From positions 345,195-409,194 of the forward strand of contig MU401462.1 in assembly GCA_022579005.1 (NCBI GenBank): a stretch of 64,000 bases of DNA, given 5' to 3'. This document shows positions 8,973 through 19,611 of this stretch, piece by piece; positions within the stretch are counted from its first letter, which is position 1; the number at the start of each line of letters is the position of its first letter. The translations under genes were made by a program, and so were the position numbers. The stretch comes from Poronia punctata. Lineage: Eukaryota; Ascomycota; Sordariomycetes; Xylariales; Xylariaceae. Under the pieces are notes generated by a model that made no database searches, was not told where the DNA came from, and saw only the letters and a list, made by a program, of their open reading frames with translations.

Positions 8973-11111
8973 CTTCGTGCTTGGCCTCTGGGAATTGCCA
9001 GCAAGCCGGGCTATACGTTAGTCAGTTGAGAGGCTTGGATAATCCTTGTACTATTTTGTTTGTCACAATGGTACAGAAGTCTTGTGCGCGACCAACGACG
9101 AGGGTGGGCAGACAATACAAAAGAGCCGAACGCAGGGAAGTGGTAAGTTAGAGAGTCTTATACGTGACGGACAAAGAAACCCTTGTCTATTTTGCTAGCA
9201 AGGAACATGTTCAATCCCGGCGGACCGTGAAGAATCCTTAGGATCTTAGGACCGGCAAAGCGGGCGGAGGATCAAGATGATATAACGACGAGCAGGCATG
9301 GCAAGGGTAGCAAAATCTGGGGAAATTCGTCCTTCGTCTTACGTCTTTCCAACGTTGTATCGAGCATCAGCCCACGGGTCCCCTACCTTGCCTGCACGTT
9401 TACAGTTTACTTGACCTCCCATCTTAGCCTAGTGCCTAGGTAGGCTAGCTCCTGTGCAGTGTGCAGAGCTACTCCGCTTTCTTGGCAGAAGAGCGAAAGT
9501 TGGGGGAAAAGTCGGGGTAGTGCCGTAAACAACCACCAGCTTGGTATGTAATGTGCCGTATAAACCTTGTTCGTTGACGAGGATTCTGCATGTGCGCGAA
9601 TGAATTGGCCGTCCAACGACCTCCAAATGAAGCAGGTCGTCAGCCGATTTCGTCCCATAACATCACCTACGCTGACAGGACTCTCGCTTTTGATTTGTCC
9701 GACTGGTAATAAACAATCCCTTTGTTCTTTCCCAAAGTCTCCCGCCCACGAGAAAAACACCCTTGTGTGACATTGAATCGACACTCTGCATCGTTTTACA
9801 GATCCTCGATCCATGGCCTTGGATCGTAGATTATATTCGTGGAATCAGTCTAGCCTACCTTGCTTTACAACCTCCAAGGAGCAATGATATGGTCTTGAAT
9901 TGGAGGTGGACGTCTGTAGTAGTAAATACCATCTTGGACGACACCCATATCTATGCACATCATACGAATTGGCGATAGAAGTTATGTGTATTATGACCGT
10001 GAAAAGCCTGCTCGAATTGCATGCATCCAGTGGGTTATATGGCAGTAACCTAGCTAAACTGTAAGCTGCTATTGATACCGTACGTAATATGACGTCCCCT
10101 ACGCAAGATCACGTTTTCTTTGTGTTACACAATATCGGATTATCTACCCGAGACTATCTCGTACACGTACCGTACACACTCGCTCCCCGAACAATGCTGC
10201 TCGGTTCTACAAGTAGTGTATTTACATTGCCTGGATTTTGTGGACGGAGGGGAGAAGGTAGGATCACCGCAAGCTGCATCGCGAGTTTCCCCATCACATA
10301 GTCATTATACATAAAGTACCACCAGATGCTACGTACAACAAAGAATATCTTGAAACCTAACAATCCAAGACAACATAAAACCATTCTGACAACTTTTGTC
10401 CCTTTTCTTCTACATATAGACCAATGAACTATCCAAGGTTAGACCAATGGATCAAGACCCCGGCGCCATGAGATGTGATGCATCGTCATTGGTGCATTTA
10501 TTCCCACCTCGTCATTACCGATCGCCCCAGGCACGTGAGGAGAGGGAAGAAAAGGTCTAACGGCAGAAAGTGATAAGAGGGGCAGACCCCCGAGCCACAC
10601 AGCACGTGGTGTAAAAAGCCGAGACTCTAGCCAACGTATCGAACTCACCTTTCTTCGATTTTCTACCTTACAAATAGAAGAATAATGTTCTGCTCACTTG
10701 AAAACGCTGGCCTAGTCTGAATGCCTACATACCTAGGCTGCCTACTAACATAAGGTAGGACACCAGAAATCGGAAGATACCTAACAAAACATGTAAAAAC
10801 ATTTTTTAGAAGAGTAAGCTGGAAAGCCACCTTAAGCTTCTCGACAGGACTTCATTAAAGATACCAAGATCAGGGATATATTAAGTTTTGATTGAAAATG
10901 CCCAACTTGCTCTCTTCAGGTCTATCGGCTCCCACTCCTTGCCACAACCCCAAGAGTCACGCCCTCTGCAATTTATCATTCGCTCGAGCATTTGCTGAAG
11001 TAGTCGATATCTTAGACGACGATGGGGAAAAGAGAAAGGACCTGTACTCCTGCAATGTATGACACCATCGCTAATACCTATACACTTCCGACGAATGGCC
11101 AACACGTCCCC
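8973..11111. other. Long gene-free interval
   Basis: About 2.1 kb between the epimerase start and the V-ATPase stop. The left part is the presumed epimerase promoter. Several 60-136-codon frames occur on both strands (for example minus 9407-9814) but none shows recognisable protein sequence or splice structure. TAGG/CCTAGG words recur (9434-9450). Nothing else is visible. Confidence 0.5.
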
Positions 11112-12829
11112 TTATACATCTACCAAGTTCTCTTCTTGTGGCTCCGTATCCCGTACACCCTTGTCGTTCTTGTCCTTGCCCTTGCCCTTTCGATCCGTAG
11201 CCGTGCGCTGGTAATACTCCTGGATAACCTTGGCGGGGATACGGTTGAGCAGTTCCTTGGGGTAGATGCGTAGCAAGCTCCATGCAATGTCTAACGAGTC
11301 ATAGATGGACCGCGACTCGTATGCACCTTGTGCTACAAATTGTCGCTCGAACTTCTCCAAGAATTCGAGGGAAAGCTTATCTTCGGCCGAAAGTGCTTCC
11401 TCACCAACGACTGCCTTCATGGCGGCGGCATCGCGACCAATGGCATACTTGGCATAGAGCTGGTTCGAGACGTCGCCGTGGTCGCCACGTGTCATGCCCT
11501 CACCGATAGCCGACTTCATCAGACGCGAGAGTGACGGCAACACGTTGATTGGTGGGTAGATACCACGGTTGTCCAGTTGACGATCGACGAAGATCTGACC
11601 CTCAGTAATGTAACCGGTCAAATCAGGGATAGGATGTGTGATATCATCGTTGGGCATGGTAAGGATAGGGATCTGGGTGATGGAACCGTTCCGCCCTTCG
11701 ACACGGCCGGCTCGTTCGTAGATGGTGGACAAATCCGTGTACATGTAACCGGGGAAACCACGTCGACCGGGCACTTCTTCTCGCGCGGCCGAGACTTCTC
11801 GAAGAGCGTCGCAATAGGCCGAGAGATCGGTGAGAATGACTAGGACGTGCTTCTCGAGCTGGTAGGCGTAGTATTCCGCAGTTGTAAGAGCTAGACGAGG
11901 TGTAATGATACGTTCGATACTGTTGCGTCACTATCAGTAAAATGCCCGTATAAATCTCGTTGAGGGGCGAAGCGACGAACGTAGGATCGTTGGCAAGATT
12001 GAGGAACAGAGTGACACGTTCCAAGCTGCCGTTCTCTTCGAAGTCGCGCGTGAAGAACCGCGCCGTCTCCAAGTTGACACCCATGGCCGCGAAGACGATG
12101 GAGAAGTTCTCCTCGTGGTCATCGTGCACACCCTTGTTGGTAGCCCCCTTTTGCTTGACCAAGCCAGCTTGTCGGCAAATCTGAGCAGCAATCTCGTTAT
12201 GCGGTAAACCTGCGGCCGAGAAGATAGGGATCTTTTGTCCACGAGCGATCGAGTTCATCGTATCGATAGTCGAGATACCAGTCGAAATCATCTCTTCGGG
12301 GTACACCTGTGCATGTATCTTAGTAATCTCCTCCATGGACAGCCTCGCATCGTCGGTTCCGCGAGACTTACTCTAGAGTAGGGGTTGATAGGGCTGCCGT
12401 TGATGTCGAGATAGTCTTCGGCCAGAACTTTGGGCCCCTTATCGATGGCTCTTCCTGATCCGTCGAAAATACGGCCCAACATGTCCTCCGACACGCCGAG
12501 TTTCAAACTCTGGCCACTAAACTCGACCTTTGTCTTCTTGACATCAATACCGGACGTGCCCTCAAAGACCTGAACAACAGCACGGTCGCCTGCGCGGGGA
12601 GAAACAGTCAATACCCAGCAACTTGCGGAGCCAGTTCATAGCACCTACCTCGAGCCTCGAGAACTTGGCCAGATCGTTCTGTTCCATCGGGAAGTGTCAA
12701 GGTTACGATCTCATTGTATCGGGGGAATTTGACGTTTTCAAGGATGACCAGGGGGCCGTTGACACCGCCGACAGTGTTGTACCTCAGCCTCGGTACTACA
12801 GAGTATGAGGAAGACTCCCGAGGATCCAT
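11112..12829 (-). CDS. VMA2: V-type proton ATPase subunit B
   Basis: Four exons on the minus strand: 12829-12649, 12589-12372, 12306-11981 and 11919-11112. Introns start GTAGGT, GTAAGT and GTTCGT. Spliced length is 510 aa against 517 for yeast Vma2. This is the non-catalytic nucleotide-binding subunit of the cytosolic V1 sector, which alternates with catalytic subunit A in the A3B3 ring that drives vacuolar and endomembrane acidification. Family sequence is continuous across the splices: [60 protein letters not shown] and the ATPase alpha/beta signature [10 protein letters not shown]. As expected for subunit B, there is no catalytic P-loop. The third intron (61 nt, GTTCGT donor) has a weak donor but restores [23 protein letters not shown] exactly. 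The C-terminus has a Lys/Asp-rich tail. The gene is divergent from the enoyl-CoA hydratase gene. Confidence 0.97.
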
Positions 12830-13528
12830 GATGACGGCAGCTTCTAATGAACGAGGCAGGAAAGCTAGTTTGGGAGCTGGTCGGCGTTGTGGGGGAGAAG
12901 ATCGTGAGCTCCCAGTCTGTTATATAGTAAGGAGACACTGCACTACGTAAGGTGGTTGAGGCAAGCAATGGTCATGGGCAATAGTCGGGAAAGCTTCAGC
13001 CACTGCGGTTGGTGCTATTGGCTTTGGAGGCGCCTATGAGGTAAAGTCGCTGCCTATCACAGCAGGGGCAAGATACAGGCGGCCTACCTAACCACGCTGT
13101 AGCATCCAAGTAACCAGCCACAGCTGCCTTCACTTGTCCCCCACCCCGCAGCGGCCTACGAGTAGGCGGCTTCTTACCCCCCATCTCAATCAATACCTAT
13201 GTACTGCATAACCTATGAGATGTCCATGGAAGGACTGATTGTATAACCGTGGCCTGCCAGTCCAATGGTTATAAGGGAGAAGCATTTGATGCGCTTTCTA
13301 GGACATGGCATATTCTAAAGAGCTCATTCTAAACAGTCTTTGATGCGTCTCACTCATAATACCTAGAATCAAATCGTTCTACGGTCCTATGCGTAGACGA
13401 GCCAAGCCGCCAGTTCATGTACTAATTGAAGAGCCCAAGCCAGGAGGAATAACGACTTTCCAGAGAATATGACCTGAATACGTACTTTATCTTTGATTTA
13501 GCAGGGGTAGTGTGAAATCTTAGAAACA
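12830..13528. other. Divergent intergenic region (V-ATPase B and enoyl-CoA hydratase promoters)
   Basis: About 700 bases between two divergently transcribed genes, so it should contain both promoters. I see no clear TATA box on either side and no other feature. Confidence 0.5.
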
Positions 13529-14455
13529 ATGCGTCTACCCAAACTTCCGTTGAGAGCTGCGTATCTCGAGCTTGACAACGCACCCAGGCGAAATGCGCTC
13601 TCGCTCGAAGTATTGAGGAGCCTTCGTGAGCAGCTAGTGAGATACAACACGCCGCCCGGGGAGTCTAAGCCATTGCTTCTCCCTGAATTCAACCCCGACA
13701 CCATCAGGGCCTATTCTCCAGCCGGCCAAGACACGAGGACCCAAGCATGGAGCTGGCTCGCCGACGTCGAGGAGTGGCGCAAACGCCGGGGAGACTTGCC
13801 AAAGGTGCTCGTTTTACGCAGTGAAGGGCCCGTGTTCAGCGCCGGGCATGACCTGAAAGAAATGGACAAACAAAGTCCCGCCGATGTCGAGAAGACATTC
13901 GACCTGTGTCGAGAGGTTATGACCCTCATGCGGCAGTCGCCCATCCCGATTGTGGGAGTTATCCAGGGCCTTGCCACGGCCGCCGGGGCACAGCTAGCTC
14001 TGACAACCGATCTTCCGGTTGCTGTTGCCTCGGCTCGTTTTCAATTACCCGGCATGTCTATTGGACTCCCTTGCACGTCTCCTTCGACCGCTCTATCGAG
14101 GAGACTCGGTAACGCCTTTACATACAGAATGTTCGCTCTTGCGGAACCTGTCCGCGCTGACCAACTACCGGGAGGCGCAGTAGAAACGGTCCCGGATGGA
14201 ACTGCGCTTGAAGCTAGGGTGTCAGACATCGTCACCAAGATAGTCAGCTCCTCAGGTCAAGCTCAAGCTATTGGAAAGTGGACCTATTGGACCCAGGCTG
14301 GTATACAAGGTCCGCATCAAGGTAGTTGTGGTGATGGTTATTCATCAGCTGCAACATGGGCGGCAAAGGCTATGGCCATCCAGGCCGGTATGGGGGATGC
14401 CAAAGAGGGTAGGAAAGCATTCATGGAGAAGCGAGCACCCTCATGGCATACGTGA
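13529..14455 (+). CDS. Enoyl-CoA hydratase/isomerase family protein, ECHDC3-like
   Basis: Single exon, 308 aa, crotonase fold. Visible are AYLELDNAPRRNALSLEVL (residues ~11-29), the first oxyanion-hole segment FSAGHDLKEMDKQSP and the second, IQGLATAAGAQLALTTDLPVA. Crotonases polarise an acyl-CoA thioester through these two backbone NH groups and carry out hydration, isomerisation or hydrolysis. The segment that in true hydratases carries the second catalytic Glu reads QLPGMSIGLPCTSPSTALSRR here, with no Glu. This fits the ECHDC3 subgroup, whose members often lack one or both glutamates, so hydratase activity should not be assumed. A ~40-residue insertion (residues ~43-84) precedes the first oxyanion segment. 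The N-terminus MRLPKLPLRAAYLEL is only weakly like a mitochondrial presequence. HMG-CoA lyase follows 455 bp downstream on the same strand. Confidence 0.92.
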   Translation: MRLPKLPLRAAYLELDNAPRRNALSLEVLRSLREQLVRYNTPPGESKPLLLPEFNPDTIRAYSPAGQDTRTQAWSWLADVEEWRKRRGDLPKVLVLRSEGPVFSAGHDLKEMDKQSPADVEKTFDLCREVMTLMRQSPIPIVGVIQGLATAAGAQLALTTDLPVAVASARFQLPGMSIGLPCTSPSTALSRRLGNAFTYRMFALAEPVRADQLPGGAVETVPDGTALEARVSDIVTKIVSSSGQAQAIGKWTYWTQAGIQGPHQGSCGDGYSSAATWAAKAMAIQAGMGDAKEGRKAFMEKRAPSWHT

Positions 14456-14910
14456 CAAGGGATGAAGCTAGTCGGCAACTTTCACTCCAAAATATAACAT
14501 TTTAATTATGAGAAAGCTTTTCTTCAGCTCACGCTTTGAAACCCGTCAAGTATCTGTATAGGTGGTCTACCTACATAATCCTCGTACTCGTAGTCATATG
14601 GGCCAGAATGCTGCTTTATTACAATGCCGGTCTTCTAGGAAGAAGTCACAGATTTGCTGACAAATGTAAACCGATAATTAAATATATGTAGCTTAATGCA
14701 TAATAACAAAATGACTTCATAGCTACGATAGCGCTGTCAAAGCTTAAGCCGCTAATGCCCGCTCTAACAGCGGCGCCGGCATCGATCAATCACTGTTCCA
14801 TGCAGCTAGGTTAGATGGGTGTTGAGCATCATCCGCATAACGTACTGGGTCGCCTCATCTCGCCCCCCTCACTTCTTCTCAGTATACATAAAACGGAAAT
14901 GATTTGAAAG
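14456..14910. other. Short intergenic, promoter of HMG-CoA lyase
   Basis: About 455 bases between two same-strand genes: 3' UTR of the hydratase and promoter of the lyase. 'tatacataaaacgg' at ~14883, about 30 bp upstream of the lyase ATG, is AT-rich but not a clear TATA box. Nothing else seen. Confidence 0.5.
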
Positions 14911-16093
14911 ATGGCGTCGTTGCGTCCGACCCTTTTCATCACCCGCCTTAGAGCTCCTCGAGCGGGCTTTGCTTCTTCACTACGACGCTATGCAACAGCT
15001 TCCGATGTGCGAGGGCAACAACAGTCCGACCATGTTCGAATCGTCGAAGTTGGACCGAGAGATGGCTTACAGAATGAGAAAAAGGCAATTCCCTTAAAGA
15101 CCAAAATTGAACTGGTGGAAAGATTAGCGAAGACGGGCGTATCAGTAATTGAAGCTGGCTCGTTTGTGTCGCCAAAATGGGTGCCCCAGGTATGTGTCTT
15201 ACCGTCTGGTTTTCGAGTAGGAAGATTAGACGATTGACTGGTGGTATAACCTTGTTCTACAGATGGACAACTCTAGCGAGATGATGGAACATCTCCTCAC
15301 GAGAAACATACCGTCACCCTCGCCCATAACATACTCCTTCCTCGCCCCGAACGCCAAAGGCGTCGAGAATGCGACCGCCATACTACAGAAACATCGCGGC
15401 GCATACCGGACGCTATCCGATCTAAAGACCGAGGGAGACGGGAAGCCTACAATGGAACTTGCCGTCTTCGCCGCCGCGACAGAGAGCTTCTCGAAGAAGA
15501 ACCTCAACTGCGACATTGCCACGTCCCTCGAGAAATTCAGAGATGTGATCCAAGGTGCTAAGCTGCTTGGAATCCGGGCCCGGGCCTATATATCGGTTGT
15601 GCTGGGATGTCCCTTTGAGGGCTACGACGTCAACCCGCACAAGGTAGCAGAGATAGCCACCTCGTTACTCGAGATGGGCGCGGACGAGATTTCCCTCGGG
15701 GACACGACCGGGATGGGCACGGCCCCGCGTACGCAAGAGTTGCTGCGGTGCATGACGGCCGCCGGGATCCGGAACGAGGATATCGCGATGCATTTCCACG
15801 ACACGTACGGCCAGGCGCTGGTCAACACGGCCGTCGCGCTGGAACGGGGGATCAGGACTTTTGACAGTTCGGTCGGCGGTCTGGGCGGATGTCCTTATAG
15901 CCCCGGCGCTACCGGGAACGTGTCGACCGAGAACATGGTCTACTTCATGGAAACGCTAGGCATGAACACGGGTATCGACCTGGATGCCATGGCCGATATT
16001 GGGGATTGGATTACCCGTGAACTCGGGAAGCCCAACGACTCGGTCGTTGGGAAGGCAGTTCTCGGGGCTCGTAGGTCTGCGGCTGTTGCATGA
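14911..16093 (+). CDS. Hydroxymethylglutaryl-CoA lyase, mitochondrial
   Basis: Two exons, 14911-15189 and 15263-16093. The 73-nt intron (GTATGT...ACAG) lies between WVPQ and MDNSSEMM, giving 369 aa. The enzyme cleaves HMG-CoA to acetoacetate and acetyl-CoA, the last step of leucine breakdown. The TIM-barrel DRE-family features are intact: [13 protein letters not shown] with the metal-binding D51, [24 protein letters not shown], metal ligands H270 and H272 in MHFHDTYGQ, and the signature loop [17 protein letters not shown] with catalytic C303. The first ~30 residues are Arg/Ser/Ala-rich with no acidic residue ([20 protein letters not shown]), a good mitochondrial targeting peptide. Family length beyond the presequence is normal. 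It sits behind an acyl-CoA enzyme gene, so shared function in acyl-CoA catabolism is plausible. Confidence 0.97.
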
Positions 16094-17790
16094 GAGAACT
16101 ATATATGTAAACTAGCAAAAATGAATATAGTGTATATTTTAGCGAGTCCACATGTTAATATCAAAGCGTCATCAGAATGAACACTTTCCAACTGCCGTCG
16201 GAAACTCAGTATAAGATGGTCTAGCTTGTCTGTCCTCTCGTCCTCGATATACCTTGAGAGCCGTCCTGTTTAGGCCCCAACAAAACAGCCATGTGCCTTA
16301 ACTATGTATATATAGGTATGTACTCCCATGTGTCCTTTTTAGCATATCTGAGACGGGAAGTAGCCTTGACAGACAGTAGATAGCTTAAACGGCCGTTCCT
16401 ACATAGCCTAGCATTTGTGGCCCTGCTCTCCTTTTGTAGTTACAGCTTTTTCCTTCGTCATTCATCACATTATTTCCCCCCACGATTGTTGACCCTTCTT
16501 CTTGGTTTATTCCGGTTCGCCGGCACCGTCACCATCACCCCGTATGGTCCGCATCCTTGCCATTCATGTAGGTAGTCCTGAAATACATGGTCACTTCAAG
16601 ACAAACGCGCACAAATAGCAGTACGTGGTCATATTATCAACACCTCTGCGGAAGGCCTGCCAACTATCCTTAAACGATGGGAAAATAGAAAAACATCGCA
16701 CACATTTACTCGTAGGTAGGTAATAGTGTCCATAACAACCTCAGTGACTATCGAATAAACATACAAGATCCATGCCTATCTACTTTCCTTCTGTACCTTA
16801 TTATTCAACGCATTACCTTACCTACTACTTGTGCCTTTTCTCATAAGCTCGCATCCCGTCATAAACCCAGCTGAGTTCTAAAACACCGAAGCTGGGTTAT
16901 GAAATGAAACAAAAATGGAGACGGCACGCCGCACTCGTACGAGTATGCAAGGGCCCTGACTTGGACTAGGTACAGACATCGGCGGATGCATCTCCGACGA
17001 AGAGAAAAAAAGTCAAGGGGTATTATAACTTTGTACAAAACGGGTCAAGGGGCCGGGAAGATCGAACTATATAAGCGGGGACTTATCGACCCTTATTTGT
17101 CTCGACTTTTCTAGAGCTGAACAAGACTTATCTTAAGTAGGTATCCTATTCGGATTATCATGCTGCTAAAGAATCTATTGATAGGCATCAAGATTCTAGG
17201 GTGAAAAAAATATGCTTAAAATTTTATTCTGTTCCGTTACTTCAGTATATAATTGTTAATTGTACGAGTAGGTAGGTACCGTAGGTAAATCTTCTCTCAG
17301 ATGGGAATTGCAACCGTACGTGTACCTGGTGATAATCATTAGTAAGTAAGCCAAATAAAGCAGAGCCTATACGAGTAGATAGGCAGCACCGCTTTGACTA
17401 CCTACTTCACCGTGTACGTACGAAAGATGGGTTAGGATGGAAATGTCAGAGCGCGGAATTTTCGGTTATGCGCAGCGTCCTTCTTTACCCATTTACCCCT
17501 GGCCGCCTGGTCTAGGCTAGGTAGCATCGGCTGCAAAGAACCAGCTAGGTTAAGGTTAGGGATGCCATGTTTACTTGGCTAGAACTGGGCAAGATAGGTA
17601 GATGGCATCGCTGTAAGCTGACTGGTTTTGCTATTACTGGGGGCAAATGTTTTGTTTCAGATGAGTCTTTTGATGATTTTGCCGTGACAAGGTAATACCT
17701 ACAGTTTCTTCCTTTTTTTGGTTTTTTTGTTGCCAAATTTTAGTATAGTTGTTTCTTTTCCCCCCTGTCTTCTACGTATCATAAACGCCG
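16094..17790. other. Long gene-free interval
   Basis: About 1.7 kb without a recognisable gene. It holds the HMG-CoA lyase 3' flank, several 'gtaggtaggta' words (e.g. 16712-16722, 17268-17279), and a TATATAAG box at about 17068-17075 that is not followed by any recognisable coding exon for 700 bp. Nothing further could be supported. Confidence 0.45.
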
Positions 17791-19611
17791 ATGATGGAAG
17801 AATCGGTTACGCAACAAAACCGGTCAGTGATGGTGGAAGAATCAGTTATGCAACAAAGCTGGCCAGTGATGGTGGACGAATCAGTTACGCAGCAACACTG
17901 GTTAGACCGGTACGGGAAGGGGTATCATGCGTGGAGGCGGGACGGAAAAGGGGAAAGGTGGTCGAGACCATGCGGCCTGTACGAAGCCAAATTCGACGCA
18001 GATGGACAGTACGGCTGTGGAAGGGCCGACATCAGCGAACTTCTGACCATAGGGCTGACGACCCGCCTTTCGGGCCCGGCCCTGCGGCACCACGTGCTGC
18101 TTGCCTTCACCCTGCTGCGTTTGCAGCACAGCTTACTGCGGGGTCGGGCCGAACAACGCGCCCTCGGGCCGTGGTTCTCCGTGGATGTCCCCGCTACGGC
18201 CGACTCCGCTATCCGTGACGCGGCCACGGCCATGAGTTTCCCGGATTTCCTTGGCGGCGAAGAATTGGATCTGCGGGATCTCTTGACGCACAGTCTGAAT
18301 GTCAGACGCATCCTCAACCCGAGCGAGGCCCTGGCTCGGGTTTTCGTGTTACCGGTCGAAAGGGAGGAGAAAGAAGGAAGCACGCGGAAGACGCTGCGCG
18401 TCATGTTCGTCCTAGCGCATGAGATTGTGGATGGTCTGTCGGTCGTGAGATGGTTGTGGCATTTTGTCACCCTACTGAATATGTCGACGGCGCAGATCCG
18501 CCGGGAAATCGAGAAGAGTGTTAGGCCCGAATCGGTATTCGCGTGTCTGCCGCCAGCACAGGAAGATCTCTTCGGCCCGGTGGCGCCTACAAAAGCTAGG
18601 ACAAGATGGTTCTGGGCCATTACCGTCATTCTGCGACATGTAAAGAAGCCGCCGCCGCCAGCACTTCCTAACCCACTACGGCGAGCCACACCTCTGCCCG
18701 CACCGAGACCCTTTAAGCCCAAGTATACGAAAATGTTCGACTATTCGCAAACCCCTCCGCTTAATACACTAACTGCCCGCGTACGGCTGTCCCCTGCCGC
18801 AAGCCAGCGGCTGTTCCGGCTTTGTAAGGAAGCGAAAGCGAGCGTCGGCGCGGGAGGGTTTGCCCTAGTAGCCATGGCCATGATGGCGATGCACGAGGCG
18901 GAAAAGCCCGCCGAAGCGGCCGACGAACAACGACCTTTCCGGACCAGCTTCCCCTTAAACCCACGGCCGTTCATCGAAGGAGCCGCAACGTCCGATGGTG
19001 TCGTGCTGGCAGCGGCACCGGGGCTTGCACTGCCGTTTCTTTCGTCGCGTCTAGATCTCGAGGGCCGGTTCCGACTACTCGCGCGCCAAGCCAGCAGACA
19101 GCTCGCCGCGTACCAGAAGCGCGACAAGAAAGCGCTGCAAGCCCGATCCACAGCCGAGGCAGCGCGGTACATGGGTATCGGCGGACCAGGCCGTCTGATC
19201 GCGTCCAATTACATAGATGGCATCGAGAGACTTCGCGGGCGTCTGCCGTCCCACCTCCGCGAAGCCATCTCGTCACCCCAGACCAAATACGAGGCTGCCG
19301 CGTTCGACCTCAGCCAGGTCACATGCGAGGTGAGCAGCATGGGCAAGGTGGATTTCTCAGCTATGCAGCGCGATCTCAACACGGATCCGGGGGCGGACGG
19401 CGTCATTGCGAGTGTGGAGGGCCTGATGAACGTCTGTAGGGCTCGCGAGACCGAGTTCGGTGTCGCGACACTGAGTCAGGACGGCATCATGCAGGCGGAG
19501 ATCAGCTTCGATGCCAATGTTATCGATGAGGATAGGGTGCCCGCTTGGCTAGAGAAGATGAGGTCGCTTCTAGAAGTGCCTGGCCAGTCGGACCCGAAGT
19601 CTCGTCTATAA
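17791..19611 (+). CDS. CAT/BAHD-superfamily (HxxxD) acyltransferase-like protein
   Basis: Uninterrupted frame of 606 codons from ATG 17791. The sequence fits the chloramphenicol-acetyltransferase-like fold shared by BAHD, Tri3/Tri7-type and NRPS-condensation enzymes. It has the catalytic motif HEIVDG (H210-D214-G215), and SSMGKVDFSAM near residue 510 in the region where BAHD proteins carry the structural DFGWG loop, although that loop itself is absent. Such enzymes transfer an acyl group from acyl-CoA to an alcohol or amine. No signal peptide or membrane span, so it is likely cytosolic. The first ~40 residues are encoded by a 39-nt tandem repeat, so the real start may be downstream. The recognisable domain begins around DRYGKGYHAWRRDGKGERW (residues 39-57). 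GC is high relative to its flanks. It has no neighbouring biosynthetic gene, so substrate is unknown. Family assignment is fairly secure; subfamily is not. Confidence 0.8.
   Translation: MMEESVTQQNRSVMVEESVMQQSWPVMVDESVTQQHWLDRYGKGYHAWRRDGKGERWSRPCGLYEAKFDADGQYGCGRADISELLTIGLTTRLSGPALRHHVLLAFTLLRLQHSLLRGRAEQRALGPWFSVDVPATADSAIRDAATAMSFPDFLGGEELDLRDLLTHSLNVRRILNPSEALARVFVLPVEREEKEGSTRKTLRVMFVLAHEIVDGLSVVRWLWHFVTLLNMSTAQIRREIEKSVRPESVFACLPPAQEDLFGPVAPTKARTRWFWAITVILRHVKKPPPPALPNPLRRATPLPAPRPFKPKYTKMFDYSQTPPLNTLTARVRLSPAASQRLFRLCKEAKASVGAGGFALVAMAMMAMHEAEKPAEAADEQRPFRTSFPLNPRPFIEGAATSDGVVLAAAPGLALPFLSSRLDLEGRFRLLARQASRQLAAYQKRDKKALQARSTAEAARYMGIGGPGRLIASNYIDGIERLRGRLPSHLREAISSPQTKYEAAAFDLSQVTCEVSSMGKVDFSAMQRDLNTDPGADGVIASVEGLMNVCRARETEFGVATLSQDGIMQAEISFDANVIDEDRVPAWLEKMRSLLEVPGQSDPKSRL
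17793..17899 (+). repeat. 39-nt tandem repeat, about 2.7 copies, at the start of the acyltransferase gene
   Basis: Three successive units begin gaagaatcggtt, gaagaatcagtt and gacgaatcagtt. In the gene's frame they read EESVTQQNRSVMV, EESVMQQSWPVMV and DESVTQQHW, 13 residues each. Differences between copies are point changes only. Confidence 0.9.

Noticed and set aside
9407..9814. 135-codon minus frame
   Set aside because: No family resemblance and atypical composition; overlaps other random frames on both strands.
17718..18218. 166-codon plus frame overlapping the acyltransferase start
   Set aside because: Shadow of the 39-nt repeat in another frame; beyond the repeat its translation has no domain, while the 17791 frame carries HEIVDG.
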